Positions 1 to 11,585 of a stretch of DNA of 64,000 nucleotides are shown here, piece by piece. The stretch covers positions 118,501-182,500 of the forward strand of contig JAKOON010000067.1 in the NCBI GenBank assembly GCA_022577435.1, in the 5' to 3' direction. The stretch comes from Embiotoca jacksoni (lineage: Eukaryota; Chordata; Actinopteri; Embiotocidae). A program made the position numbers and the translations under genes. The notes beneath the pieces are model-generated. The model had not been told where the DNA came from and did not search any database. It saw only the letters and a list, made by a program, of their open reading frames with translations. Position 1 is the stretch's first letter, and each line of letters starts with the position of its first letter.

Positions 1-843
1 GCTGTAGCTGTTGTGGAAAACCACAAAAAGGGCTGATTTTCACCACAATGCTGCTGTTGGTCAGAAACAATGTTTACCATATTTCCATTTAGTAGCGGCG
101 GTGCACAGCTGTTAAAATAGGACCGCCGCTGCTGCAAAGGTCTTTTTTTGAGGATTTTGAGGAGAGGAGGTGATTTCTCTGTCTGGTCTCTTTAAAAACT
201 AACATCATATTATTTTGCACAACGGACGTTTCACAAAAAGATGAATATGTATCTAAACTTTGCACTGAGCTGAAAATGAGAGCAAAACAATTCTATCAAC
301 GAGTGATCACGTTTTCAGGATTCTTAAACACCGAAGCAAAAACTGTCGTGGAGCTTCTCGTGAGTGGCACATAGTAAAATTACAGCAAATACACTCATCT
401 GGAAGGAGAACGAGGAGACACAACCTCCGTATATGTAATAAATCAGCAATTTTAAACTTTCCAAATAAAACAGAACAGCCACCCTCGGAGCTGAATAGAT
501 AAAACTCGTCTGTATGTACAGCTGGCTGTGAGGCGAGTGTACAGACCGTCTACAAAGTGCAACACTGAAGACAAGCAAAAAAAGTGATTTGTTAAAAAAA
601 TATTTAATTTATTAAAATATATATTTTAAAGAGTGTACTCATTGGAGACCATGACTTAGAACACAGCAAATGATAGTGTTGCAATGGGTTGTGTACTTGG
701 AAATACCTCAAACAGTAAAGTAATAGATCATGAACTTATTAGTATTATTAAATGAACAGGATTTAAAAATGATTCAGACGAACCATTCAGAATACAAAAT
801 CAATGTTTCGCAGTTAAATATGCTCTCTATCATCAACCTCCAG
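1..843 (+). other. Intron 1 of a type I lectin gene (partial)
   Basis: This matches the sequence upstream of CRD A at 18383-19224, 43281-44122 and 57195-58036. It ends in a polypyrimidine-poor but usable acceptor (ctccag at 838-843). A long minus-strand frame at 324-578 recurs in every copy but shows no recognisable domain. No coding exon is seen here. Confidence 0.7.
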
Positions 844-2808
844 GATTTGGCTTCACTTCCTGCTCTCCTGACAACTTTCGTGAATACCACCATGTCAACT
901 TAAAAATGAACTGGAACGATGCACAGCATTACTGCAGAGTGAAACACACCGACCTGGCGACCTTTGAAAGCATGGATGACATTAACAGGTTAAACAGGCC
1001 TAGTGGTGAGACCAGATCTGCATGGATCGGACTGACTGATGACCCAAAATCCTGGAAAGGAATTATGGGCAATGATGCAAACTCCTGGAGATGGTCGGGG
1101 ACTGATAAAACAACTACAACTGGTTACCACAAGTGGAGTCCAGGAGAGCCGAATAATTACGTTGGAAATGAAGCCTGTGTCAAAATGTTGAAAGATGGAA
1201 CATGGAGTGATATTAATTGCAAGAACACAATATATTTTGTTTGTTACCAAGGTAAGAAACATTTTGCGTTTATATTGTGTTTTATGAAACTGCTCTCTGT
1301 TGCTGAAAGTTTTGAGACTGTTTGGATCTGGTCAAAGTGAGTGGTATATAGCACCTTCAATGATTTCACAGTGTAATTACACATTATACTTAATTTTAAC
1401 TTAATGACTACAGTAAGGTGAGATGTTGTTTACAGATGATTGTAGCCACCAACTAAACATCTAGTTGATTATTGCTGATTCTATAAAGACAAGAAGTAAC
1501 ACTGTCAAAAGTCCTCTTTGTTTACTTTTTATGGCTGCACACTGGTGATCAGGCTGTCTGTATTTAAGTACATCTGTATGTTCTATTAATGTGAAAACAT
1601 TATTTCATAACCACTCATCTCCAGATAACCCAAATGTATGTTTTCAAACACCAACAACTTCACACAACTACTGCTATGGTTTATCTCACACTAGCTTTAC
1701 TTTTCTTCTGTTGCAGCTGTAAATTCTTCGGGCCAGAAAACATATACTCTAATTACCAATGCAGTGACATGGGAGGATGCCCAGACGTACTGCAGAACAC
1801 ACCACACAGACCTGGCTATGATCGAGAATGATCAGGAAAACACACAGGTGATGTCACTTATGTCAACAAATGAAGTGTGGATTGGTTTGTACCGGGTACC
1901 GTGGAGGTGGTCGGACAAGACCAACAGCTCCTTCAGAAACTGGAAGAGTGGACAGCCGAATAACTACGGTGGTTTACAGCACTGTGCAGTGGAGGATTCA
2001 GACCACGTTTGGATTGATATGAACTGTACCAAGGAACACTCCTTCTGGTGTTATAAAGTTGAAAAGAAATATAAACCTTTTCAATGCATTTTTCTTTTTT
2101 TCTTGCGGCAACTTTAGGCATCACACCTCAAAATCAGACTTTAGGATCAAAGCGTAGGAATCAGTCCACATGTATAAGACTTCTCACATTAAGGTTCAGA
2201 TTTCAGACATCACACATTAGTTTTTAGATCTTAGCGAGCACACTTCCGATCAGATTTCCGGCTTCATCTGTAACACAACATTTTATGTAATAAGGAAAAA
2301 GAATGGGTTTTGGAACGAGTATACTTCCTTTCAATGGATCTCCTTCCTTTTTACATACTGCAACTGGTTGAAGCTTTAGCACCACCAACTACTGGTACTT
2401 TGCATACTACATTTAACATGTATATGTATTGCGACATACTACATATTTTTCTGGTCTACTGAATAGAATGGTGGTGGGGATACTAGAACACAGCAGATCT
2501 CAGAGCTATTCATTGTGATAACTCCCATTCTTTAAGTCAAACTGTGCTCCAACAGCAAAGTAACACATGGAATTAATCTTGTTTTAACAGTGCATGATGC
2601 CACATTAATACTTTAATTATATTATGCTTTATGAACTTAGATTAGTAAAGCACCAGGTGTGATTTCTGTTTCCTTTCAGCTAGGTGCATTGATAACCAAC
2701 AAGACTCTACTGAATGACTTCAAACTAAGTTGGAAGATTCAACCTAAAAAAGAAAACCAGGAGCAGACAGTGATGAAGCCAATGGATGAAGACATCCCGT
2801 GTAACTGA
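844..2808 (+). pseudogene. Lectin locus 1: chimeric two-domain C-type lectin, 3' damaged
   Basis: Exons: CRD A 844-1251 (phase 1 on both sides, donor gtaag), CRD B 1717-2058, tail exon 2 2680-2808 ending in TGA. CRD A has the long-form first Cys, WIGL, EPN, the Glu before the next Cys, and WSD. CRD B has WIGL, QPN and WID. The CRD B donor is TT instead of GT, and tail exon 1 is missing through a deletion of about 240 bp compared with 26178-26440; unspliced, the frame stops at 2115-2117. The first half of CRD B resembles locus 4, the second half and following intron resemble locus 5, so this is a crossover product. The signal exon would lie left of the window. It probably cannot make the usual protein; a shorter one ending in a hydrophobic tail is possible. 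Confidence 0.75.
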
Positions 2809-5800
2809 TAATAATGTGTTCTAAATGAAGTTAATTAAATACTCTAGCAGACAACTGCATTATCCTTCACATATTAAGCTTGATGAAACAACAGAGTGAA
2901 AAGTAGTTTTGCTGCACTCTCTGCTTGATAAGGTTTTTTCACCTCTGACCTCATCCAGCATCACTGCTGAGTGAGGTCTGAAATGGGCCTACACTTCACT
3001 GCAGGGAGAAATCAGCAGGTCAGCAAGTTTTCAGGAGGTGTTCAGTCACTTTTTCAAGATATCTGTTTCCACGTTCTTATGTGCAAGTAGTATATAACGA
3101 TGAGCTTCAGAGAAACTCATACAATGAATGAAAACATACGCTTACCTGTCTTTGCTCTGTTTTAAAATTATGATCAATTAATGACAGATTTTCTAGTTTG
3201 TGTGTGATCACAGTAGATATTTAATAATAGGAAGGGAATCTTTTTCCACCTCTGACTAATCACTTTGTTTTATTTCAGGGCACCTTATAGTGTAATACTG
3301 CCTATTCATTAGATGTTGTGTGACTGTAGCTGGAAACTGTGTTTTTTTTGTGTGTTTATTCTGCTGTACTGGCTTCAAACTGAGGAGGAAGATTCAACCC
3401 AACAGATAAAACAAAGAGAAGAGAATGATGAAGCCAATGGATGATGACATCCTGTGTAACTGATAATATTTGCAAGCTACAAAGGTAGAATACATTAAAC
3501 TTTAATTAATCTAGCCAAATGAATTTATTTACTGATTTAGATGCTGTAAAACAAAACATGTGATCTTCACTTGTGCCTTATCTGCATACTTGACTCAAAA
3601 TCAAATGTTGCTCACAGAAACAAAAAAAAACATAATTACAAATCTGATGAGAAGCCTGTTTTTAGCTTTTAACTTTAAGATGAAGGCTGTTGTTTTCTCT
3701 GCACGTCCAACATAAAACTTATTTAATTTATTGACAAAGCAAGACGCTCATTGATGATCTATGGAGAGACTGTTTGCTCGTTGCTTCCTCCTCAAATGAC
3801 TGTGGTGGAGTTATGATGTGCTAGATTTACCTGGTACAGTTTGCACTGCACCTCTTTTTCATTTACTCTTCTTTAGGAGTTCAACAAATAACTTTTTGAC
3901 GGCTTGAGTTATCTTTGTATGTTTTCCCTGTTTGTACTGTAGCATCTAATCTCACCTGGCAGTAACGTTATCTTCTTCTTTTGCCGGTTAATGACGGTAG
4001 AAGCTAAAAGCTTTTCGGTGCATTGCTGCCACTTTTGAAGCCGTTAAAAACAACAGGTGCAACACAAGATGAGAAATTATTCCATTTCTTTTGGTTTAAT
4101 AACTATTGGAAAATGATGACCTGTTTCTTGCCTTTATGTTACTGCAGCCAGATCGTCAGCACATTAGCAGATTCAGAGAACCTTATACAATGAGTGAATA
4201 TCTACATGGTCTCCTGTCTTACATGTGTTTTAATGATTCAATGATGAGTGATTAAAGTAGAGACTCAGTAAAACAATGACACATATATATGATATAGCAA
4301 CTACAGTTATAATTTAAGGGCGTGTTAAAGTGTATTACTGTGCATTCTTTTGGTGTTTTTTGACGGTAGCAATTCAATTAAATCAATTTCCTGGCAACAC
4401 GGAATTGTCCATTTATTTCAGTTATATTTTTCTTGCAAATGTAGTTTATTGCGCATCACATGTAGTTACTAGCACATCAGCTGTGGTCTGAACTCTTAAC
4501 TGCACAGTGCTGCTGCAACGAACTTTCTGTGAATAAATATTTTTCATTGTCACTTTGAAAAACTTTCAGCACATTTTTAAGGTACTTTGTTCAAAGGTTT
4601 TAGGTCAATTCATTACGTTATTCCTTGTGTTTCCCTGGCATCACGTTGATGTTCTTGAACATATGATTTGGTATTGCTTTACAACTCATTGTATTTAATT
4701 CTGCTGGCCACGTAAAATTCCCAGTGTAATCTCAAAGTGGGATAAAACGTAACTTGTTGATGAACCAAACATTGTAAAAACCAAGGTGACCTTTGTCAGA
4801 CCAGCTATTTGGATATACATTTACATGTACATATAACCACGCAAAAAATGATTCAGCCCAGTACTAGATGCTTCTGTGGTCAGCAGACATGTCTTTGCAG
4901 ATATGACTCCAACGTTGATTAATTTGCGACCGCAAAGATTTTAAATCCTGGATTATATACATTTGAGTATATCTTCCACTAAAAATCATCAATGATAATA
5001 ATCATCATAATCATAAGCTCAACTCAAGCCAGATAATTGTGTCACATGAGGCTCAGCTTATCAAGTTGCGAGTGGGTAGTTTTAGAGCAGAAGTTACAAT
5101 AATTAGTCTTTTTTTTCTGCTTATTAGAAGAGATACCGACTCTTTTAAACGACAGAACTGCTCCAGAAAAAGATGTAAGAAATGGACAAAGCCAAAGGAG
5201 ACCTCCTGTCTCAAGTTCACAGCATCACTTTGCATAAGACACCTGGATATTCTTTTAAAGCACCCTTGGGGAGCTCCAAAGTCTCGACCTTCACTATCAA
5301 TATCCTTATTCATAATGCTACAAATTATTTACAGCTACAAAAACACTGTAATTCAAATAAAAGTACAGAGATTAGTTGCTCTGGAGAACCCTAAACTTCA
5401 AAAAGAAAACAACAATGAAAATAAGTGCTGCACAAAGGGGAATTGTCCTCAATAAAAATGTTGGACAACTTTTTATTAAATTAAAACAATCAGAGTCGAA
5501 AATATAAAAAACTTTTCAGAACAGTTTGGAAGTCGAAATGTTTTCCATATTACAGTACAGACCTATTCAGTTGTCACATTATCTTGAATTTAAAAATGTA
5601 TGGGACAATTGGGATTTAAAAAAAAAAAAAGGATTGGATCGAGACGTGGTATCAGGAGATCGTCGATATCAAATGACTTGGATAGCGATCATCAGCTAAA
5701 CAAATATTATTGAAAAAAAATGCAATCAGTTGTAGTTTTTTTTCAAATCACTTTATCAAATTCAATAATCTACTTTGTTCCATTTTAGTTTGACATTGTG

Positions 5801-6079
5801 GACTCAAACTTCTGAAAATTTCCCTGCGTGAATCATCTGTTTTACCTGCTGATTTTCATACTTGCTTTTCAATATCTCCAGGAAATTGATTTACATTTAT
5901 TTGAAATTCATATCAGCTCAAAGCCATATCTGAGAGCTATAAACACTAGTTCTAGTCTGAAGCCATAGTCTGGCTGTTTCAGATTGTCTGAAGGTGGATT
6001 TTTGCTGTACTATCTGCTGTTCTGGTGCTATGCAGCTTTTCAAATTCATTTATTATTGGGGTTTTCAGTGAAATCACAA
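2809..6079. other. Type II intergenic block
   Basis: Intergenic sequence that matches 27123-30254. It holds a decayed tail exon (3371-3463) and AT-rich DNA. Frames on both strands near 5053-5313 recur at 29364-29624 but are unrecognised. About 145 bp around 5571-5711 are present here and absent at the matching place near 29886. No gene is seen. Confidence 0.6.
3371..3463 (+). pseudogene. Decayed lectin tail exon 2
   Basis: The sequence resembles the second half of tail exon 2: the TTCAAACTGAGG stretch, then a MMKPMDDDI-like coding end and TGA. Its first part and acceptor are gone, and an in-frame TAA sits in the middle. It is a leftover of an older tandem duplication of the last exon. Confidence 0.65.
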
Positions 6080-9000
6080 ATGGATACAGTGCATTGGATT
6101 TTTGTCATCTTGGGTAAGAGTCATGACTGCTTCTACAGAATTTAATTGGCGTGATTGTTCGTTCATATTCAACACAGAACAGTTTATTATCTTCCTTGGA
6201 ATCATTGAGTTGAGAATTACAGGCATGTCAGAGAGTTAATTTACAAAGGGGCAGTGAACTCATCTGAAGCCTTTTGACCGACCTTGTTGTCCTTTAACTT
6301 TATACAGGTGGAAAATGTTATAAATTAGTATCAATAGTAGGAACAGGATAGACAGAAACTCTTAAAAAATAAAACTCATTTAAAGTGTCTTCAGTTTAGA
6401 AAAACAAAATTCCTCACATCCATACCAGGCTCGTAGAGATACGGCGTGTGAAATTGTTTGTAAACATATTCTCACTTAAAGTTTTGTTTATTTTAATTAC
6501 CACAAACTACAACATATTAAGTATTTTTATAGCTTGGGAAGTCTGTTAGCAGGTCACAGTGAGAACTTGGTGGCAGTCGGGTATATATTCAGATGGTCGC
6601 AAGTGGTAGGTCAGTAAAACATTTTTGCCCAAAGCCTCCTTATGTTAATCCAGCCATGGTCTAAGGACCAAATTATGGTGTTTTAGAACTACTTTATGAT
6701 ATATGATTAGAAAATCTTGTCCAGCCACACTGGAACAGAGAAGGAGAGGTAGCCTTGAAGAAAGGGAGGCGTAATATCGTTTTAAAACTGGGATAGTGGC
6801 TCTCATTTTCAAAAAATCTCTCCAATGAGACATTTCCTGTGTTCCAAATCACATACCAGGTAGTCACTAAAGTAATTTGAGTGCATAAATATGATCATAC
6901 TGTCACGTAAAAAAAACATGCAGTATAGGATGAGTATCCTGATGGTATGTGGTAAAAGTAGACATATCTTTCAAAAAATAGGATTTTGCACACTTTACAG
7001 GATTCGTTAACAGGAAACAAATTCAATAACTTTAGTGTTTATCAGTTTCCTGTCACCAAAATCATTTAACATATCAAGTTAAAAAATTCCTCAGAATTAT
7101 GCAACAACACATTTTTCTAAACAAAGAATTGTAGAATAAAAAACGGGACACAATTGATTTGTGAAATGATTTTTTTGTTTTACACCAAACTGTCAAATAA
7201 ATGAAGTTATCCAAAAGAAAAAAAATCTCCACATTAAGTAGAAGAACATAATCCTAAAATGTAGATGTGTGAAATGATGGAAATTCATTCTGGAAAAAGG
7301 AGCCTTAAAATGAAGTACTGAAGGGAAAGAATCACGTTTGGACTGTCAGATTTGACTGTATGTGGGTAGTTGTTGATATTATTGTTCAATAAGAGTTTTG
7401 AGTGCACAAAACCTGTTTCTGCTACATTCAAATGTTACGGTCATTTCCAGTAAGTGCAGATCAACATGCGATTTGAGACAAAGCTACACTGTCGGCATGT
7501 AAGAGTACTATACGTGAGTGTACTCATTAGAGTACTTGACTTAGAACACAGCAAATGATAGTGTTGCACGGGGTTGTGTACTTGGAAATACCTCAAACAG
7601 TAAAGTAATAAATAAAAAATGTGTTATCATTGTGAAATAAAGGGATTTCAAAACTATTCAGACGAACCATTCAGAATACGATTTTCAGTGTTTCACAGTT
7701 AAATATTCTCTCTATCATCAACCTCTAGGATTTGGCCTCACTTCCTGCTCTCCTGACAACTTTCGTGAATACCACCATGTCAACTCAAAGATGAAATGGA
7801 CAGACGCACAGCATTACTGCAGAGTGAAACACACCGACCTGGCGACCTTTGAAAGCATGGATGACATTAGCAGGTTAAACAGGCCTAGTGATGAGACCGG
7901 ATATGCATGGATCGGACTGACTGATGACCCAAAATCCTGGAGAGGAGTTATGGGCAATGATGAAAACTCCTGGAGATGGTCGGGGACTGGTAAAACAAGT
8001 ACAACTGGTTACCACAAGTGGACTGCAGGACAGCCAGATAATTACGGTGGAAATGAAGTATGTGTCATAATGTATGACGGTGGAACATGGACTGATGTTA
8101 ATTGCAAGACAACAAGATATTTTGTTTGTTACCAAGGTAAGAAAAATTTAGCATTTACATTGTGTTTTATGAAACTGCTCTCTGTTGCTGAAAGTTTCGA
8201 GATTGTTTGGATCTGGTCAAAGTGAGTGGTATATAGCACCTTCAATGATATCACAGTGTAATGACACATTATACTTAATTTTAACATGACTACATTAAGG
8301 TGAGATGTTGTTTACAGATGATTGTAGCCACCAACTAAACATCTAGTTGATTATTGCTGATTCTATAAAGACAAGAAGTAACACTGTCAAAAGTCCTCTT
8401 TGTTTACTTTTTATGGCTGCACACTGGTGATCAGGCTGTCTGTACTTAAGTACGTCTGTATGTTCTATTAATGTGAAAACATTATTTCATAACCACTCAT
8501 CTCCAGATAACCCAAATGTATGTTTTCAAACACCAACAACTTCACACAACTACTGCTATGGTTCATCTCACACCAGCTTTACTTTTCTTTTGTTGCAGCT
8601 GTAAATTCTTCGGGCCAGAAAACATATACTCTAATTACCAATAACATGACATGGGAGGATGCCCAGACGTACTGCAGAACACACCACACAGACCTGGCTA
8701 TGATTGAAAATGATGAAGAAAACACACAGGTGTTGTCAGTTAAGTCAACAAATGAAGTGTGGATTGGTTTGTACCGGGTACCGTGGAGGTGGTCCGACAA
8801 GACCAACAGCTCCTTCAGAAACTGGATTGGTGAACAACCTAATAACTATGCTGGTTTCCAGCACTGTGCAATGGAGGGTTTAGACCATAGTTGGCATGAT
8901 GAGAACTGTAACAACAAATACTCCTTCTGGTGCTATAAAGGTGAAAAGAAATTTAAACCTTGTAAATATATTTATCTCATTTTTTCTTTAAATGCAATAA

Positions 9001-10007
9001 TTACTCTATCCTTGGTTTGTGATCATGTGTTTGTTTGACTGTCCAGATCTAGAAGTGAAGAAGACAACGATGAGGATGAAGATTCACTCTACTGCTGATC
9101 TTTCAGATCCATTTATTCAGGCTCAGATCCTACAGAAGGTAAATCTCACTCCCATATTCTCTGGTTCTCTCATGCAAAATCACAGAAACAATTCTGGACC
9201 ATCCTCCAGACTTCCACATCAGATGATAGGATTCAGTGTGAAGGTTTCAGGCGTCATGTTTACACTTCATACTGTAGTCGTCAAGTTTCAGATATCGGAC
9301 TTCAATATCAGACATCAGACTTCTGTTCTGCTCTTCTGCTCCTCGTTTTGGTGCTCAATAATAGACAAATAAGAATAGTAATAATTTCCTCCTATTAGGA
9401 ATTTGATTGAAATGTTGTCATAACCAGAGTATGAATTATTGAGTTATGGTCACAAGGGTGTTTAATGAGGTCACAGTTTCCTTCGCTCATGAGTATGAGT
9501 CAGTGAGGTGACTGTGGCCTTGACCTTTGACCCCCAAAATCGTATCAGTCCATCCGAGAGTCTAAGTGAATGTTTGTGCCAACCTTGAAAAAAGCCCTTT
9601 ATGATTCCTGAAATATTACATTCACAAGAATGAGGAAGACGTGAAGTTACAGTGATCCTGAGCTTTGATGCCAAGTGAGTAATTGTGCTATATTTGAAAA
9701 AGTTCAATTCAGCCGTTTCTGAGATATCCTTTTAATGATAATGGTTCAAATTGGGTTTACAGCAAAAACTAAAAGGACATAAACAATGTATTAATTGTAC
9801 ATTATGTTACATTACTCCTTTAATTAGTTTCTGCTTCATGTAGTGTTCACTTGTGTCATTTTTATTCCCTCTCAGCTCGGTGAATTGATAACCAACAAGA
9901 CTCTACTGAATGACTTCAAACTGAGGTGGAAGATTCAACCCAAAAAAGAAAACAAGGAGCAGACAATGATGAAGCCAATGGATGAAGACATCCTGGGTGA
10001 TGGGTAA
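6080..10007 (+). CDS. Lectin locus 2: complete secreted two-domain C-type lectin
   Basis: Exons: signal peptide 6080-6113 (ATG, 11 codons rich in W, I, F, V, L, then phase 1 donor gtaag), CRD A 7729-8136, CRD B 8599-8940, tail exon 1 9047-9138, tail exon 2 9876-10007 (TAA). All splice sites follow GT-AG, phases agree (1,1,1,0), and the spliced length of 1008 nt codes for 335 residues. CRD A has the long-form Cys pair, WIGL, QPD (galactose-type triplet) and WTD. CRD B has WIGL, NSS sequons, QPN and WHD. The tail (VRMKIHSTADLSDP, then a Lys/Glu-rich end) matches the pattern I recall from fish lectins annotated as CLEC20A-like or mannose-receptor-like. No transmembrane segment is seen, so a secreted carbohydrate-binding immune lectin is inferred. 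AATAAA follows at 10612. It has only one tail exon 2, apparently a fusion of the two found in other genes. Confidence 0.85.
6757..6945. repeat. Dispersed ~185-bp repeat, copy in lectin intron 1
   Basis: The core GAAGAAAGGGAGGCGTAATA to GATGAGTATCCTGATGG recurs at 15700, 18098, 30931, 40600, 42996, 54570 and 56909. Each type I block holds two diverged copies and each type II block one. The family is unknown. Confidence 0.6.
9440..9730. repeat. Interspersed repeat with a DR1 motif in the last intron of locus 2
   Basis: The core GGCCTTGACCTTTGACCCCC and the following sequence resemble an interspersed repeat I recall as common in teleost genomes. It sits between tail exons 1 and 2. TGACCTTTGACCC at 9521-9533 is a direct repeat of nuclear receptor half sites with one base between. 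Confidence 0.55.
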
Positions 10008-10759
10008 TATTTACAAGCTATAAACGTAGGATACATGAAACTATGATTAATGTAGCTGGATGCTTTTGATATCCAATTCCAGTAAATAATACTGTAAAAC
10101 AAAACATGTTGTCATTTTAACTTATCTTAACCTCAATTGCTGACTTGACTCAGATATGATATAATCAGGGTACCAACTTGGCTTTTCCCATTTGGTAAGA
10201 AGTTGTTTCTTTATAAAATGCTTTAAAATGTGATTAAAAGAAACTTGTAACTGCTGTTTTGTTACTGTAACATACACATCACATGCACATATGAACATAC
10301 ACTCTCATCCATCATCAAACTCACGTTTTTGTTTTGCTTTTCTATTAATATTATTGTTTTTGATGTTGTTGTCATCAACATTTTGTTTTTATTTGTTTTT
10401 CATTAGTTTTATGTAGTCATATTATTTCTGTACTGTATATCCTTTGTGTTTTCTGTAACTTTGTGAACTTTAAAAATTACCTGGGTGGAGGCTTTCAAGA
10501 GGCTCATTTACTTTTTTGACTTTGTGTACTCTGTATTGTATCTTTTTTTCATCTTTGTAATATTTGTCTTTTCAAAATTGTGCAAAATGAATCTTCCTCA
10601 GGAAAAAAATGAATAAAGCGAACGAGATGATATGACACTCTTGTGAAGAATTACATGAAGTATCTTGTACATTTTATCAGTAACTAAACTTCAGACAGAG
10701 ATGTCGTGTTTTGCTGCCCTCTCTGGTGGAACGACCTTTGACAAACTCATTTTTATTAA
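10008..10759 (+). other. 3' flank of lectin locus 2
   Basis: AT-rich 3' UTR-like DNA with a clear AATAAA at 10612-10617, corresponding to the distal poly(A) signal of loci 4, 6, 8 and 10. It ends where the palindromic tandem repeat starts. No exon is seen. Confidence 0.6.
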
Positions 10760-10937
10760 GACATACTATATTATAACCTTTTTTTGACGACATACTATAG
10801 TATGACATTTTTTGGACATCTCTGAAGACATACTATCGTATGACTTTTTGTGGGGGTGTCTTTTTTTAGACTTTCTTGATGACATTCTATAGCATGACTT
10901 TATCAATTTTTCAACGAAATTTTTTGGACATTTCCGG

Positions 10938-11073
10938 CAATATATAGATAGATATACTTTATTGATCACACAAGCCCATTTTAAAAAAAATATTTGTTCT
11001 CTTCCCATCAGGGGATTGAACTTCGCTCTCCTTTTTGGCGGCAGGGACACTCAACCCTGTACTACAATGAGCC
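10938..11073 (-). mobile_element. tRNA-derived SINE-like element a, unit 1
   Basis: On the minus strand it starts GGCTCATTGTAG. It has an A-box-like TAGTACAGGGT (plus 11054-11064) and a B-box-like AGTTCAATCCC (plus 11012-11022) about 40 bp further on. It ends in an AATAAAG plus TATCTATCTATA tail of the kind fish SINEs and LINEs share. No family name is assigned. Confidence 0.6.
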
Positions 11074-11254
11074 TTTTGTAAAATATCAAACACCATTACA
11101 TTTTACTGACATTCTGGACCACATACTATAGTGACATTTCTTTGACTTTTATTGACGACATACATAAATGTTTAACATTTTGTGGACATTTTGGACGACA
11201 TACTATGGCATGACTCTTATCAAATTTTCTACTAAACGTTTTTGACATTTCCGA

Positions 11255-11383
11255 CAATATATAGATCGATATACTTTGCTGATCACACAAACATTTTGTG
11301 TTAAAGATTTGTTCTCTTCCCATCAGGGGTTTGACCTTAGGACCCCTGTGTGGCAGGCGGGAACACAATGAACTTCTTCAGCC
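11255..11383 (-). mobile_element. tRNA-derived SINE-like element b, unit 1
   Basis: A diverged second copy in the same orientation: B-box-like AAGGTCAAACCCC, the shared TGATGGGAAGAGAACAAA segment, and a degraded AGTATATCGATCTATA tail. It begins GGCTGAAGAAGTTC. Confidence 0.55.
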
Positions 11384-11585
11384 AAGTCATATACCAAAAG
11401 TCCAGACCAAATACCATAGGACAATATTTTTTTGACACTTTGAAAGACATACTACTATCACAATTTTTTTTACTTTTTTGACTACACACTATGACATTTG
11501 TTTGACTTTTTTTTTTGACATACTATCAAATGTATTTTTTGGGGGTAAATTTTGGATGACGTACTACAGTATGACATTTTGATGA

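Larger units (their letters stand above)
10760..11585. repeat. Degenerate palindromic tandem repeat block, unit 1
   Basis: Irregular repeats of roughly 30-40 bp built on GACATACTATAGTATGACA followed by a T-rich stretch and TTTGGACATTT. The core CATACTATAGTATG is a perfect palindrome. Two SINE-like elements interrupt the block. Confidence 0.8.

Noticed and set aside
324..578. 84-codon minus-strand frame repeated at 18705, 43603 and 57517
   Set aside because: It lies in lectin intron 1, shows no domain, and its conservation is explained by recent unit duplication.
9019..9372. 117-codon frame continuing past tail exon 1
   Set aside because: Read-through past a good donor (AAGGTAAAT at 9136) into intron; the splice to tail exon 2 is in phase and conserved.
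9450..9475. Possible Rev-erb response element (TAATGAGGTCA)
   Set aside because: The fifth base is G where the consensus needs T; too weak to report as a site.
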